A stretch of DNA of 21,776 nucleotides from Ignavibacteria bacterium UBA2333 (GCA_002344895.1 DDUR01000054.1:1-21776), one strand, 5' to 3'; counted from the stretch's first letter, positions 8,261 through 17,440 are shown. A program made the numbers and translations. Notes: generated by a model from the letters alone, not told the origin.

Positions 8261-10492
8261 ATGAAATCAACGAATAGATTCGGTGCAAGAAGTTCAGCGT
8301 TGCTACTTCTTCTGGTGGTGATGGCGTGTATCGATACCACAGCCCAGAGTGGCCTGACGTCCATTCTTGGACTGCAGCGTCGAGACGGCACGGTGGAGTA
8401 TCACGTGGTGAGCGGCGATCGAGTTATACGGCTTTTGAATGGTCACTGTACGGTGACGGGAAAAGGCAGTACGTCACAGTCCGTTGATGTGGACCTGGGT
8501 ATGGATGTCACGTATGTGGCCGAGGACAAAACGGACATACCAGTACGTGTCTACATCAGTGATGACTATGAGGAAGATGGATCGTTTCACTGTGAGCGCC
8601 TTGTGGTCCAGCGAAACGGTCACGACGTGGCCAGTTTTTCATCTTCGGGTTCGACAACGGCGTCGATGCGTGTCCAGACACCGACAGGTATTACTTCAGG
8701 ACTCCGTGCCCTGCAGTCGCTGGTAGGCAGGGAAGAGAAGGAGGGTGACGGCAGCGTACAAGCAGGCCGCAACACCGTCCGCCCAAAGGATCCACGGGTG
8801 TTCTTCGCCCAGTATCTCGAACGGACGAGTGCTATCCGTGCTCTCAGCGATGGATCAATTCTTGTTGGGGGGTCTACACCGTTTAATCCGTATGTAACGG
8901 TGACGGATTCCCTCGTCGATGATTCTGTGACGATTCGCGTGTACAGGTCGATACGTGTCGACACGACAGGTACAATTCGATGGGTTGTGTACTCGGGGCC
9001 AATGCTGGGACTGACGACTGCTACGACGCTCGATTTGAGTCGGGTACTGGTTGAAGCAGAAAACGGAAATTTCTACAACTTTATTGAGTTGACGTCAGGC
9101 GGCATGAAGACAGCTGGTACGTATCAACCGCAGCCGAAAGGTGGTCGCGATATTTTGGTCTCGCGCTGGACATCAGAGGGACGTCTCGAGTGGTCGACGT
9201 TTCTCGGTGGATCAGCCGACGAACGCTATCCTCGAGGTGTCGTAGACGCTGAAGGTAACGTCATCGTTGGTTGTTACACAAAGAGCGGTGATATCGACAT
9301 GGTCAATGCAGCAATTGACAAGAAACCAAATCATTTGACGAAGACAGATGTGGCGCTCTTTTGCCTTGCAAAGGATGGCAAGAGTCTTCGCTGGAGTACC
9401 TACTTCTCGTCAGCCGATAGATTCCTAGAGGACGATACCTTGCAAGCGGATCCACTGTATAACTATGCCGGAGCACATTTTGTTGACCTTGTCCAGGACG
9501 GCGGCAACCAGACCATCGTCGGAATCTATCAGAGTGGTGTGAGAAATCCACCGGTGACACCTGGTGCATGGATGACGGAACCGAAGGGCGGTATGGAGAC
9601 GATGATCGGTCGGTTCGACACGGACGGACGTCTGACGTGGTGTACACTACTGTCGTCCAAGGTTGATGATCGTCTGTATCACCTTGCCCGCTATGGCGAC
9701 ACAGCCGTAATGGCCGTCTTCTCGTTTGAGGACAACACGATTACGGCAAAACGCAACTGGCCGGACTCCCTGCCGGCTATCGGTGTACCCGGGCAGTCGT
9801 GGCCACCTAATGATCGCAAGTTCAAGAACCTGATTCTGAATACCGATGGTATTCCGCGAGTTCTCTGGTCAGCCTTTCCGTATGGTATAGACATCTTCGA
9901 CGTGTATGCGGACGGACAGGTTCGCGTAACTCCATTGGAGGAGAATAGCACAGATGCGTTCTTCGACGTACCAGCATACACGAACAGTCCGGGTATTCAG
10001 GAGGTTCGAACTTCGATTGCTCGAACAAATGGCATTACGCTGGAACCAGAATTCACAACATCACACATGAGAATGACCGTTGCCGATATCCGTATGGCAG
10101 GTGGTACATACACGTGCCGATCCGTGATACCGAGTGATGGCGGAGTGATCATCGACACCAACTGGGTTGTAGTTGATACGATGAACGGTCAGTCTGCCTA
10201 CGGTGCTGCCTTTCGGCTACCGAAACGCGTGTATACGAGTGTTGCTGAGGACACACGGGTATATGAGGACATCAAGCCGGTTGTGGAGGTACATGCAGAT
10301 GCCCTGCACATTACAGCAGAAAGGGACATTGTTTCTGTGACGATTCACGACATCCTCGGTCGGCGTCTTGTGTCTGCATCTCCGATGCTTACAATGGCAA
10401 CAATCACCCGTAACGGCCTGACGTCCGGCATCTATGTCGTTGATATTCTACTTGCCAACGGCCAACGACATGGTGTCAAGGTGGCGTGGTGA
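8261..10492 (+). CDS. T9SS-secreted SBBP-like beta-propeller protein, copy 1
   Basis: 743 residues. The signal peptide ends at TTAQSG (residue ~28). An N-terminal beta-rich domain (~30-130) precedes a conserved linker with RPKDPRVFFAQYLER (~175-188). About five propeller-type repeats span ~217-560; the clearest, DILVSRWTSEGRLEW...TFLGG...GVVDAEGNVIVGCYT, follows the SBBP beta-propeller pattern (PF06739). The last ~70 residues (VTIHDILGRRLV, SGIYVVDILLANGQ, VKVAW) form a T9SS type-A sorting domain, so the protein should cross the outer membrane and be released or anchored on the surface. AAGGA lies upstream of the ATG. In patches 1 and 2 it is almost identical to copy 5, and in patch 3 to copy 3. 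The signal peptide differs from the other copies. Ligand or function unknown; adhesin or glycan-binding is a guess. Confidence 0.9.
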   Translation: MKSTNRFGARSSALLLLLVVMACIDTTAQSGLTSILGLQRRDGTVEYHVVSGDRVIRLLNGHCTVTGKGSTSQSVDVDLGMDVTYVAEDKTDIPVRVYISDDYEEDGSFHCERLVVQRNGHDVASFSSSGSTTASMRVQTPTGITSGLRALQSLVGREEKEGDGSVQAGRNTVRPKDPRVFFAQYLERTSAIRALSDGSILVGGSTPFNPYVTVTDSLVDDSVTIRVYRSIRVDTTGTIRWVVYSGPMLGLTTATTLDLSRVLVEAENGNFYNFIELTSGGMKTAGTYQPQPKGGRDILVSRWTSEGRLEWSTFLGGSADERYPRGVVDAEGNVIVGCYTKSGDIDMVNAAIDKKPNHLTKTDVALFCLAKDGKSLRWSTYFSSADRFLEDDTLQADPLYNYAGAHFVDLVQDGGNQTIVGIYQSGVRNPPVTPGAWMTEPKGGMETMIGRFDTDGRLTWCTLLSSKVDDRLYHLARYGDTAVMAVFSFEDNTITAKRNWPDSLPAIGVPGQSWPPNDRKFKNLILNTDGIPRVLWSAFPYGIDIFDVYADGQVRVTPLEENSTDAFFDVPAYTNSPGIQEVRTSIARTNGITLEPEFTTSHMRMTVADIRMAGGTYTCRSVIPSDGGVIIDTNWVVVDTMNGQSAYGAAFRLPKRVYTSVAEDTRVYEDIKPVVEVHADALHITAERDIVSVTIHDILGRRLVSASPMLTMATITRNGLTSGIYVVDILLANGQRHGVKVAW

Positions 10493-10603
10493 GACGTTGG
10501 GTGTCTCGCTAGCGCTCGACGTCACCCGAATGCAGTAACTTTCTGACACGTCGTCACTCATGATCATTTGGTTGTCACGTACGAATATGAACAAGGTGAA
10601 GAA
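10493..10603. repeat. Conserved spacer between copies 1 and 2
   Basis: A 111-bp spacer nearly identical to the one between copies 2 and 3; the 60 bp at 10532-10591 match 12885-12944 exactly. It holds a possible weak hairpin, TTGGGTG (10497-10503) with CACCCGAA (10523-10530), without a following T-run, and a palindrome ATGATCAT (10560-10567). AAGGTG 6 nt before the ATG at 10604 is the likely ribosome binding site. A frame open from TTG 10568 into copy 2 is leader, not coding. Confidence 0.75.
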
Positions 10604-12844
10604 ATGCTACCAACAAGAAAGATCGTTTGGTATGTCAGGGCCCTAGCTGTCCTTGTTTTCTTCATTCTGCCATTTTCAGATCTGTTGGCCCAGAGTGGCC
10701 TGACGTCGATTCTTGGACTACAGCGACGTGACGGTAAGGTGGAGTATCACGTGGTGAGTGGAGACCGTGTGATACGGCTTGTGAACAATCACTGCACGGT
10801 GACGGGCCTTGGTGGAACGTCACGGGCTGTTGATGTGGACCTCGGGACGGATGTGACGTATGTGGCCGAGGAGAAGACGGACATCCCGGTGCGTGTCTAC
10901 ATCAGTGACGACTATGAGGAAGACGGATCGTTCCACTGTGAGCGTCTCGTCGTCCAGCAGAACGGCACGGACGTGGCCAGTTTTTCATCTTCGGGTTCAT
11001 CGACGGCCGCGATGCGTGTTCAGACACCAGAAACGATGACTGCCGGGCTCCGTGCCCTGCAGTCGCTCGTGGGCCGTGAACAGAAGGACGGTGACGGTAG
11101 TGTGCAGGCCGGCCGCAACACGGTCCGCCCGAAGGATCCGCGGGTATTTTTTGCCCAGTATCTCGAACGGACAAGTGCCATCCGTGCTCTCAATGATGGA
11201 TCAATCGTTGTAGGAGGAGCAACACCGTTTAATCCATACGTGACCGTTACAGATTCTCTCGTCGATGACTCGGTAACGGTTCGATCATGGCGGACAATGC
11301 GTGTGGACACAACTGGTCGCATCCGATGGGTCGTTTACTGCGGACCAATGCTTGCAATCACGGCGGGTCCATCGTCGGGCGTCAATCAGGCACTTGTACT
11401 GGGTAACAACGGAGATTTTTATAACCTCGTGCAGGTGCGTACAGGTGTTAATGGCATGAAGACGTCGGGCACGTATCGACCTCAGCCGATCGGCGGGAAC
11501 GACATGTACGTGTCGCGATGGACCTCCGAGGGGAGACTGGAATGGTCTACGTTTCTTGGAGGTACTGCCGATGAGAGTTTTCCGAAAGGTGTTGTTGATG
11601 CCGAGGGTAACGTCATCGTCGGTTGTTACACACGGAGCGGTGACATTGACATGGTGAATGCAGCAATCGACAAGAAACCCAATCACTTGACGAAGACCGA
11701 TGTCGTGCTCTTTTGCCTTGCCAAGGACGGCAAGCGTCTTCGCTGGAGTACCTACTTCTCGGCAGCTGACACATTCTTTGAGGATGACACGACTCAGGCG
11801 GCTCCAATGTTCAACTATGCAGGAGCACATTTTGTTGACCTTGTCCAGGATGGCGGCAACCAGACAATTGTTGGTGTGTATCAGAGTGGCATGAAGAATC
11901 CGCCAGTCACACAGGGAGCATGGATGACGGAGCCGAAGGGAGGTATCGAGACGATGATCGGCCGGTTTGACACCGATGGACGGCTGACGTGGTGTACACT
12001 CGTGTCGTCAAAGGTTGATGATCAACTGTATCACCTAGCCCGCTATGGCGACACGGCCGTGATGGCCGTCTTCACGCTTGAGAATAACACGATGGCGGCA
12101 AAGAGTAACTGGCCGGACTCACTGCCGGCTATTGGTGTACCCGGACAGTCGTGGCCACCGAGCGATCGCAAGTTCAAGAATCTGATCCTGAATACCGATG
12201 GTATTCCACGCATTCTATGGTCAGCCTTTCCGTATGGAATGTCGCTGTATCAGGTTCATGCAGACGGACAGGTTCTTGTGTCGCCAATGGAGGAGAATAG
12301 TCCTGATGCATTTCTTGACAAACCAGGCTACGATCTTGGGCCGGGAAGGACGGAACCACGACTAACTTTTGCAAACACAGACGGTGTATCACTAGATGCA
12401 CAATTCACGACACCCATCATGTGGGTTGGTACATCGTATATGGCAATGAATGGAGGAACGCTGACCTGCAGTGGACGTATTCCCAGTGACGGTGCAGTGA
12501 TTATCGACACAAACTGGGTTGTTGTTGATACTGCGACTGACGAATCCGCCCATGGCGCTGCCTTCCGGCTGCCAAAACGAGTGTACACAAGTGTTACCGA
12601 GAATACTCACGTACAACAGGAGAACATTCCAACTGTAGAAGTACAACCTGATGCACTTCGCATTACGGCAGAAACGGATATTGTTTCTGTAACGATCCAC
12701 GACATCCTTGGCCGACGTATTGTGACGTCATCACCGATGCAAACAATGGCAACAATCACACGGAGCGGCCTGACGTCCGGCATCTACGTCGTCGACATCT
12801 TGCTCGCCAACGGCCAACGGCATGGTGTCAAGGTGGCGTGGTGA
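10604..12844 (+). CDS. T9SS-secreted SBBP-like beta-propeller protein, copy 2
   Basis: 746 residues, same architecture as copy 1: signal peptide ending LLAQSG, N-terminal domain, linker, about five SBBP-like blades, T9SS tail ending VKVAW. I start it at ATG 10604 because the signal peptide MLPTRKIVWYVRALAV is then typical and AAGGTG precedes it; an upstream TTG (10568) would put a charged leader before the signal. It is the most divergent copy: its N-terminal domain differs (VNNHCTVTGLGG, QQNGTDVASF) and its patch 3 is unlike all others (DKPGYDLGPGRTEPRLTF, MWVGTSYMAMNGG). Patch 1 is nearly identical to copy 4, with 236 bp of perfect DNA identity, and its last ~60 residues match copy 3. It may be the oldest lineage or the donor for copy 4. 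Confidence 0.9.
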   Translation: MLPTRKIVWYVRALAVLVFFILPFSDLLAQSGLTSILGLQRRDGKVEYHVVSGDRVIRLVNNHCTVTGLGGTSRAVDVDLGTDVTYVAEEKTDIPVRVYISDDYEEDGSFHCERLVVQQNGTDVASFSSSGSSTAAMRVQTPETMTAGLRALQSLVGREQKDGDGSVQAGRNTVRPKDPRVFFAQYLERTSAIRALNDGSIVVGGATPFNPYVTVTDSLVDDSVTVRSWRTMRVDTTGRIRWVVYCGPMLAITAGPSSGVNQALVLGNNGDFYNLVQVRTGVNGMKTSGTYRPQPIGGNDMYVSRWTSEGRLEWSTFLGGTADESFPKGVVDAEGNVIVGCYTRSGDIDMVNAAIDKKPNHLTKTDVVLFCLAKDGKRLRWSTYFSAADTFFEDDTTQAAPMFNYAGAHFVDLVQDGGNQTIVGVYQSGMKNPPVTQGAWMTEPKGGIETMIGRFDTDGRLTWCTLVSSKVDDQLYHLARYGDTAVMAVFTLENNTMAAKSNWPDSLPAIGVPGQSWPPSDRKFKNLILNTDGIPRILWSAFPYGMSLYQVHADGQVLVSPMEENSPDAFLDKPGYDLGPGRTEPRLTFANTDGVSLDAQFTTPIMWVGTSYMAMNGGTLTCSGRIPSDGAVIIDTNWVVVDTATDESAHGAAFRLPKRVYTSVTENTHVQQENIPTVEVQPDALRITAETDIVSVTIHDILGRRIVTSSPMQTMATITRSGLTSGIYVVDILLANGQRHGVKVAW

Positions 12845-12956
12845 GACGTCGGGAGTCTCGCTGGCGCTCGACGGTAACCCGAAAGCAGTAACTTTCTGAC
12901 ACGTCGTCACTCATGATCATTTGGTTGTCACGTACGAATATGAAATAGGTGTGGAA
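12845..12956. repeat. Conserved spacer between copies 2 and 3
   Basis: A 112-bp relative of the spacer at 10493-10603, sharing a perfect 60-bp block (12885-12944). The upstream third differs by several substitutions and one indel, and the ribosome binding site has changed to ATAGGTGTGGAA. The arms TCGGG and CCCGA give a weaker version of the hairpin. The upstream TTG at 12921 is again in frame with the gene but is leader. Confidence 0.75.
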
Positions 12957-15188
12957 ATGCTTTCATCAAAAAAGGTTGTTCGATATGTGAGGGCCCTTGC
13001 CGTCCTTGTCGTCTTCATGCTGTCGCTATCGGAGCTTACGGCCCAGAGTGGCCTGACGTCCATTCTTGGACTGCAGCGTCGAGACGGCACGGTGGAGTAT
13101 CACGTTATGAGTGGTGATCGTGTGATACGGCTTTTGAATGGTCACTGTACGGTGACGGGAATAGGCAGTACGTCACAGTCCGTTGATGTGGACCTAGGTA
13201 CGGATGTCACGTATGTGGCCGAGGACAAAACGGACATACCGGTACGTGTCTACATCAGTGATGACTATGAGGAAGATGGATCGTTTCACTGTGAGCGTCT
13301 TATCGTCCAACGGAACGGTCACGACGTGGCCAGTTTTTCATCTTCGGGTACGACAGCGGCGTCGATGCGTGTCCAGACGCCGACAGACGTGACTGCAGGA
13401 CTCCATGCCCTGCAGTCACTGATTGGGCGAGAACACAAGGACGGTGACGGCAGTGTACAAGCAGGACGTAATACCGTCCGCCCGAAGGATCCGCGAGTGT
13501 TTTTCGCCCAGTATCTCGAGCGTTCGAGTACCATCCGTGCACTCAATGACGGCTCAATCATTGTAGGAGGGTCAACACCGTTTATTCCATACGTGACGAT
13601 GACAGACTCCCTCCTTGATGATTCTGTGACGGTTCGTTCGCGTAGGGCGATACGGATCGATACAACGGGAACCATACGCTGGGTCATCTATTGTGGACCA
13701 ACGCTTGGAATCATTGCCAGTGGAGGAGCCGGCGGATTTGTTGAGGGCAGTGATGGAGATTTTTACAACCTGGTGCAGGTTCGCGCAGCGCTGAGTGGTA
13801 TGAAGTCATACGGCACGTATCAACCGATTCCGAAGGGCGGTTATGATATCATGGTGTCGCGGTGGACTTCGGAAGGAAGACTGGAATGGACGACCTATCT
13901 CGGTGGCTCGGCCGACGAACGTTTCCCGAAAGGTGTTGTTGATGCCGAAGGAAACGTTATCGTCGGATGTTACACACGAAGCGGTGACATCGACATGGTG
14001 AATGCAGCCATTGATAAGAAACCCAATCACTTGACGAAGACCGATGTTGTGCTCTTTTGTCTAGCCAAGGATGGCAAGAGTCTTCGCTGGAGTACCTACT
14101 TCTCATCTGCTGATATTTTTATGGAGCACGATACCGATCAGGGCGGACCGATGTTCAGTTATGCTGGTGCTCACTTTGTTGACCTTGTCCAGGATGGAGG
14201 CAACCAGACGATTGTCGGAGTGTATCAGAGCGGTATGAGGAATCCCCCGGTGACACCGGGAGCATGGATGACGGAGCCAAAGGGAGGCATCGAGACGATG
14301 ATCGGCCGTTTTGATACGGATGGACGTCTGACGTGGTGTACGTTGGTATCGTCAAAGGTTGACGATCAACTGTATCACCTGGCCCGTTATGGCGACACAG
14401 CCGTGATGGCCGTCTTCACGCTGGAGAACCACACGATGGCGGCCAAGCAAAACGGGCCGGACTCACTACCGGCAATAGGTGTACCTGGTCAATCGTGGCC
14501 ACCGAAGGATCGCAAGTTCAAGAACCTGATTCTGAATACCGATGGTGTTCCGCGAGTTCTCTGGTCAGCCTTTCCGTATGGTATAGACATCTTCGACGTG
14601 TATGCCGACGGACAGGTTCGCGTGACTCCACTGGAAGAGAATAGCGCTGATGCGTTCTTTGACGTGCCTGCATACACGAACAATCCAGGTCTTCAGGAGG
14701 TTCGAACTTCCATCGCTCGAACAAATGGTATTACGCTGGAACCGGAATTTACAACATCACACATGAGAATGACCGTTGCCGATATCCGTATGGCCGGTGG
14801 TACGTACACGTGTCGCTCTGTCATACCCATTGATGGAGGCGTAGTCATCGACACCAACTGGGTTGTTGTTGACACCATGGACGGTCTATCTTCCTACGGC
14901 GCTGCCTTTCGACTTCCAAAACGAGTGTATACGAGTGTTGCTGAGGACAAACAGGTACACGAGGACATCAAGCCGGTTGTGGAGGTACATGCAGATGCCC
15001 TGCACATTACAGCTGAAACGGATATTGTTTCAATAACGATCCACGACATCCTTGGCCGACGTATTGTGACGTCATCACCGATGCAAACAATGGCAACAAT
15101 CACACGGAGCGGCCTGACGTCCGGCATCTACGTCGTCGACATCTTGCTCGCCAACGGCCAACGGCATGGTGTGAAGGTGGCGTGGTGA
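12957..15188 (+). CDS. T9SS-secreted SBBP-like beta-propeller protein, copy 3
   Basis: 743 residues with the shared plan: signal peptide ending LTAQSG, N-terminal domain almost identical to copies 1, 4 and 5, RPKDPRVFFAQYLER linker, SBBP-like blades (SRWTSEGRLEWTTYLGG), T9SS tail. The start is ATG 12957 by the same reasoning as copy 2. Patch 1 is unique to this copy (RSRRAIRIDTTG, IIASGGAGGFVEGSDG). Patch 2 (DIFMEHDTDQGGPMFSY) is shared with copy 4 over a perfect 149-bp DNA block. Patch 3 (GIDIFDVYADGQVRVTPLEE) is shared with copy 1, and the last ~60 residues with copy 2. Its stop is only 4 bp before copy 4, so translation is probably coupled. Confidence 0.9.
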   Translation: MLSSKKVVRYVRALAVLVVFMLSLSELTAQSGLTSILGLQRRDGTVEYHVMSGDRVIRLLNGHCTVTGIGSTSQSVDVDLGTDVTYVAEDKTDIPVRVYISDDYEEDGSFHCERLIVQRNGHDVASFSSSGTTAASMRVQTPTDVTAGLHALQSLIGREHKDGDGSVQAGRNTVRPKDPRVFFAQYLERSSTIRALNDGSIIVGGSTPFIPYVTMTDSLLDDSVTVRSRRAIRIDTTGTIRWVIYCGPTLGIIASGGAGGFVEGSDGDFYNLVQVRAALSGMKSYGTYQPIPKGGYDIMVSRWTSEGRLEWTTYLGGSADERFPKGVVDAEGNVIVGCYTRSGDIDMVNAAIDKKPNHLTKTDVVLFCLAKDGKSLRWSTYFSSADIFMEHDTDQGGPMFSYAGAHFVDLVQDGGNQTIVGVYQSGMRNPPVTPGAWMTEPKGGIETMIGRFDTDGRLTWCTLVSSKVDDQLYHLARYGDTAVMAVFTLENHTMAAKQNGPDSLPAIGVPGQSWPPKDRKFKNLILNTDGVPRVLWSAFPYGIDIFDVYADGQVRVTPLEENSADAFFDVPAYTNNPGLQEVRTSIARTNGITLEPEFTTSHMRMTVADIRMAGGTYTCRSVIPIDGGVVIDTNWVVVDTMDGLSSYGAAFRLPKRVYTSVAEDKQVHEDIKPVVEVHADALHITAETDIVSITIHDILGRRIVTSSPMQTMATITRSGLTSGIYVVDILLANGQRHGVKVAW

Positions 15189-15195
15189 GGAAATG
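15186..15195 (+). promoter_or_regulatory. Stop-start junction TGA-GGAA-ATG, copies 3 and 4
   Basis: The stop of copy 3 is separated from the ATG of copy 4 by only GGAA, so GAGG within TGAGGAAATG overlaps the stop codon and acts as ribosome binding site. This predicts translational coupling. The ~112-bp spacer found between copies 1/2 and 2/3 is missing. The shared GGTGA at the gene end and just before the ATG in the older leaders suggests a microhomology deletion. Confidence 0.7.
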
Positions 15196-17433
15196 CTACC
15201 AACAAGAAAGATCGTTTGGTATGTCAGGGCCCTAGCTGTCCTTGTTTTCTTCCTTCTGCCATTTTCAGATCTGTTGGCCCAGAGTGGCCTGACGTCCATT
15301 CTTGGACTGCAGCGTCGAGACGGCACGGTGGAGTATCACGTGGTGAGCGGCGATCGAGTTATACGGCTTTTGAATGGTCACTGTACGGTGACGGGAATAG
15401 GCAGTACGTCACAGTCCGTTGATGTGGACCTGGGTATGGATGTCACGTATGTGGCCGAGGACAAAACGGACATACCGGTACGTGTCTACATCAGTGATGA
15501 CTATGAGGAAGATGGATCGTTTCACTGTGAGCGTCTTATCGTCCAACGGAACGGTCACGACGTGGCCAGTTTTTCATCTTCGGGTTCGACAACGGCGTCG
15601 ATGCGTCTCCAGACACCAGAAACGATGACTGTAGGGCTCCGTGCCCTGCAGTCACTGATTGGGCGAGAACACAAGGACGGTGAAGGCAGCGTACAGGCAG
15701 GACGCAACACCGTCCGCCCGAAGGATCCGCGAGTGTTTTTCGCCCAGTATCTCGAACGATGGAGTGCCATCCGTGCTCTCAATGATGGATCAATCGTTGT
15801 GGGAGGAGCAACACCGTTTAATCCATACGTGACCGTTACAGATTCTCTCGTCGATGACTCGGTAACGGTTCGATCATGGCGGACAATGCGTGTGGACACA
15901 ACTGGTCGCATCCGATGGGTCGTATACTGCGGACCAATGCTTGCAATCACGGCGGGTCCATCGTCGGGCGTCAATCAGGCACTTGTACTGGGTAACAACG
16001 GAGATTTTTATAACCTCGTGCAGGTGCGTACAGGTGTTAATGGCATGAAGACGTCGGGCACGTATCGACCTCAGCCGATCGGCGGGAACGACATGTACGT
16101 GTCGCGATGGACCTCCGAGGGGAGACTGGAATGGTCTACGTTTCTTGGAGGTACTGCCGACGAGAGTTTCCCGAAAGGTGTTGTTGATGCCGAAGGAAAC
16201 GTTATCGTCGGTTGTTACACACGGAGCGGTGACATTGACATGGTGAATGCAGCAATCGACAAGAAACCCAATCACTTGACGAAGACCGATGTTGTGCTCT
16301 TTTGTCTAGCCAAGGATGGCAAGAGTCTTCGCTGGAGTACCTACTTCTCATCTGCTGATATTTTTATGGAGCACGATACCGATCAGGGCGGACCGATGTT
16401 CAGTTATGCCGGTGCTCGATTGACAGATCTTGTCCAGGATGGAGGCAACCAGACGATCGTTGGTGTGTATCAGAGTGGTATGAGAAATCCCCCGGTGACA
16501 CCGGGTGCCTGGATGACGGAACCAAAGGGTGGTATGGAGACGATGATCGGTCGGTTTGACACGGACGGACGTCTGACGTGGTGTACGCTGTTGTCGTCCA
16601 AGGTTGACGATCGTCTGTATCACCTTGCCCGCTATGGTGACACTGCTGTGATGGCCGTCTTCTCGCTTGAAAACAACACGATGGCGGCAAAGCAAAACTG
16701 GCCGGACTCCCTGCCGGCTATCGGTGTACCCGGACAGTCGTGGCCACCGAGCGATCGCACGTTCAAGAACCTGATACTGAATACCGATGGTGTTCCGCGC
16801 GTTCTCTGGTCCGCTTTTCCGTATGGAATGTCGCTGTATCAGGTTCACGCTGACGGACAGGTTCTTGTTTCGGCACTGGAGGAGAATAGCCCTGATGCAT
16901 TCTTTGACGTTCCCGCTTATACGTTTAAATCCGGATTAGTTGAACTACGTGTTTCGATAGCCAAAACGGATGGAGTTTCATTGACGCCACAGTTTACCAC
17001 GTCTCAACTGAGGTTGGCCAATGCAGACATCCGTATCGGCGGTGGTACATATGCGTGTCGCTCTGTCATTCAAAGTGATAGCGCGGTCATCATCGAGACC
17101 AACTGGGTCGTTGTTGACACGATGAACGGTCTATCTTCCTACGGCGCTGCCTTTCGACTTCCAAAACGAGTGTATACGAGTGTTGCTGAGGACAACCAGG
17201 TACACGAGGACATCAAGCCGGTTGTGGAGGTACATGCAGATGTCCTGCACATGACAGCAGAAAGGGATATTGTTTCTGTGACGATTCACGACATCCTTGG
17301 CCGACGTCTTGTGACGTCATCACCGATGCAAACAATGGCAACAATCACACGGAGCGGCCTGACGTCCGGTATCTACGTCGTCGATATCTTGCTTGCCAAC
17401 GGCCAACGGCATGGTGTGAAGGTGGCATGGTGA
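15193..17433 (+). CDS. T9SS-secreted SBBP-like beta-propeller protein, copy 4 (chimera)
   Basis: 746 residues, same architecture. It reads as a mosaic. The signal peptide (MLPTRKIVWYVRALAVLVFF) equals copy 2; the N-terminal domain equals copies 1 and 3; the linker starts as copy 2 (ETMT) and ends as copy 3 (LIGREHKDG). Patch 1 (RSWRTMRVDTTGRIRWVVY) equals copy 2, patch 2 (DIFMEHDTDQGGPMFSY) equals copy 3, and patch 3 (MSLYQV, FDVPAYTFKSGLVELRVS) resembles copy 5. The region after patch 3 again matches copy 3. One segment, GARLTDLVQ in place of GAHFVDLVQ, is found in no other copy here. Framework residues and the T9SS tail are intact, so the product is probably functional. Confidence 0.9.
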   Translation: MLPTRKIVWYVRALAVLVFFLLPFSDLLAQSGLTSILGLQRRDGTVEYHVVSGDRVIRLLNGHCTVTGIGSTSQSVDVDLGMDVTYVAEDKTDIPVRVYISDDYEEDGSFHCERLIVQRNGHDVASFSSSGSTTASMRLQTPETMTVGLRALQSLIGREHKDGEGSVQAGRNTVRPKDPRVFFAQYLERWSAIRALNDGSIVVGGATPFNPYVTVTDSLVDDSVTVRSWRTMRVDTTGRIRWVVYCGPMLAITAGPSSGVNQALVLGNNGDFYNLVQVRTGVNGMKTSGTYRPQPIGGNDMYVSRWTSEGRLEWSTFLGGTADESFPKGVVDAEGNVIVGCYTRSGDIDMVNAAIDKKPNHLTKTDVVLFCLAKDGKSLRWSTYFSSADIFMEHDTDQGGPMFSYAGARLTDLVQDGGNQTIVGVYQSGMRNPPVTPGAWMTEPKGGMETMIGRFDTDGRLTWCTLLSSKVDDRLYHLARYGDTAVMAVFSLENNTMAAKQNWPDSLPAIGVPGQSWPPSDRTFKNLILNTDGVPRVLWSAFPYGMSLYQVHADGQVLVSALEENSPDAFFDVPAYTFKSGLVELRVSIAKTDGVSLTPQFTTSQLRLANADIRIGGGTYACRSVIQSDSAVIIETNWVVVDTMNGLSSYGAAFRLPKRVYTSVAEDNQVHEDIKPVVEVHADVLHMTAERDIVSVTIHDILGRRLVTSSPMQTMATITRSGLTSGIYVVDILLANGQRHGVKVAW

Positions 17434-17440
17434 GGAAATG
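17431..17440 (+). promoter_or_regulatory. Stop-start junction TGA-GGAA-ATG, copies 4 and 5
   Basis: The same TGAGGAAATG arrangement as between copies 3 and 4, with the bases after it (CTTCCAACAAGAAAG) almost unchanged. Two identical junctions imply that a whole unit with this compact boundary was duplicated, or that the boundary was copied by conversion. Confidence 0.7.

Noticed and set aside
8261..8350. Possible lipobox (VMAC) in the signal peptide of copy 1
   Set aside because: The other copies lack the Cys and are cut at an AQSG-type signal peptidase I site, which copy 1 also has; its T9SS tail fits that route.
10568..10603. TTG starts 36 bp upstream for copies 2 and 3 (also 12921)
   Set aside because: They add an acidic leader in front of a proper signal peptide, and the sequence is the conserved spacer; copies 4 and 5 start at the equivalent internal ATG.
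11285..11830. Long minus-strand open frames opposite the propeller genes (also 15874-16275, 16348-16848 and similar)
   Set aside because: They recur opposite the same conserved segments of each paralogue, have no ribosome binding sites or domain features, and are explained by the codon use of the plus-strand genes.
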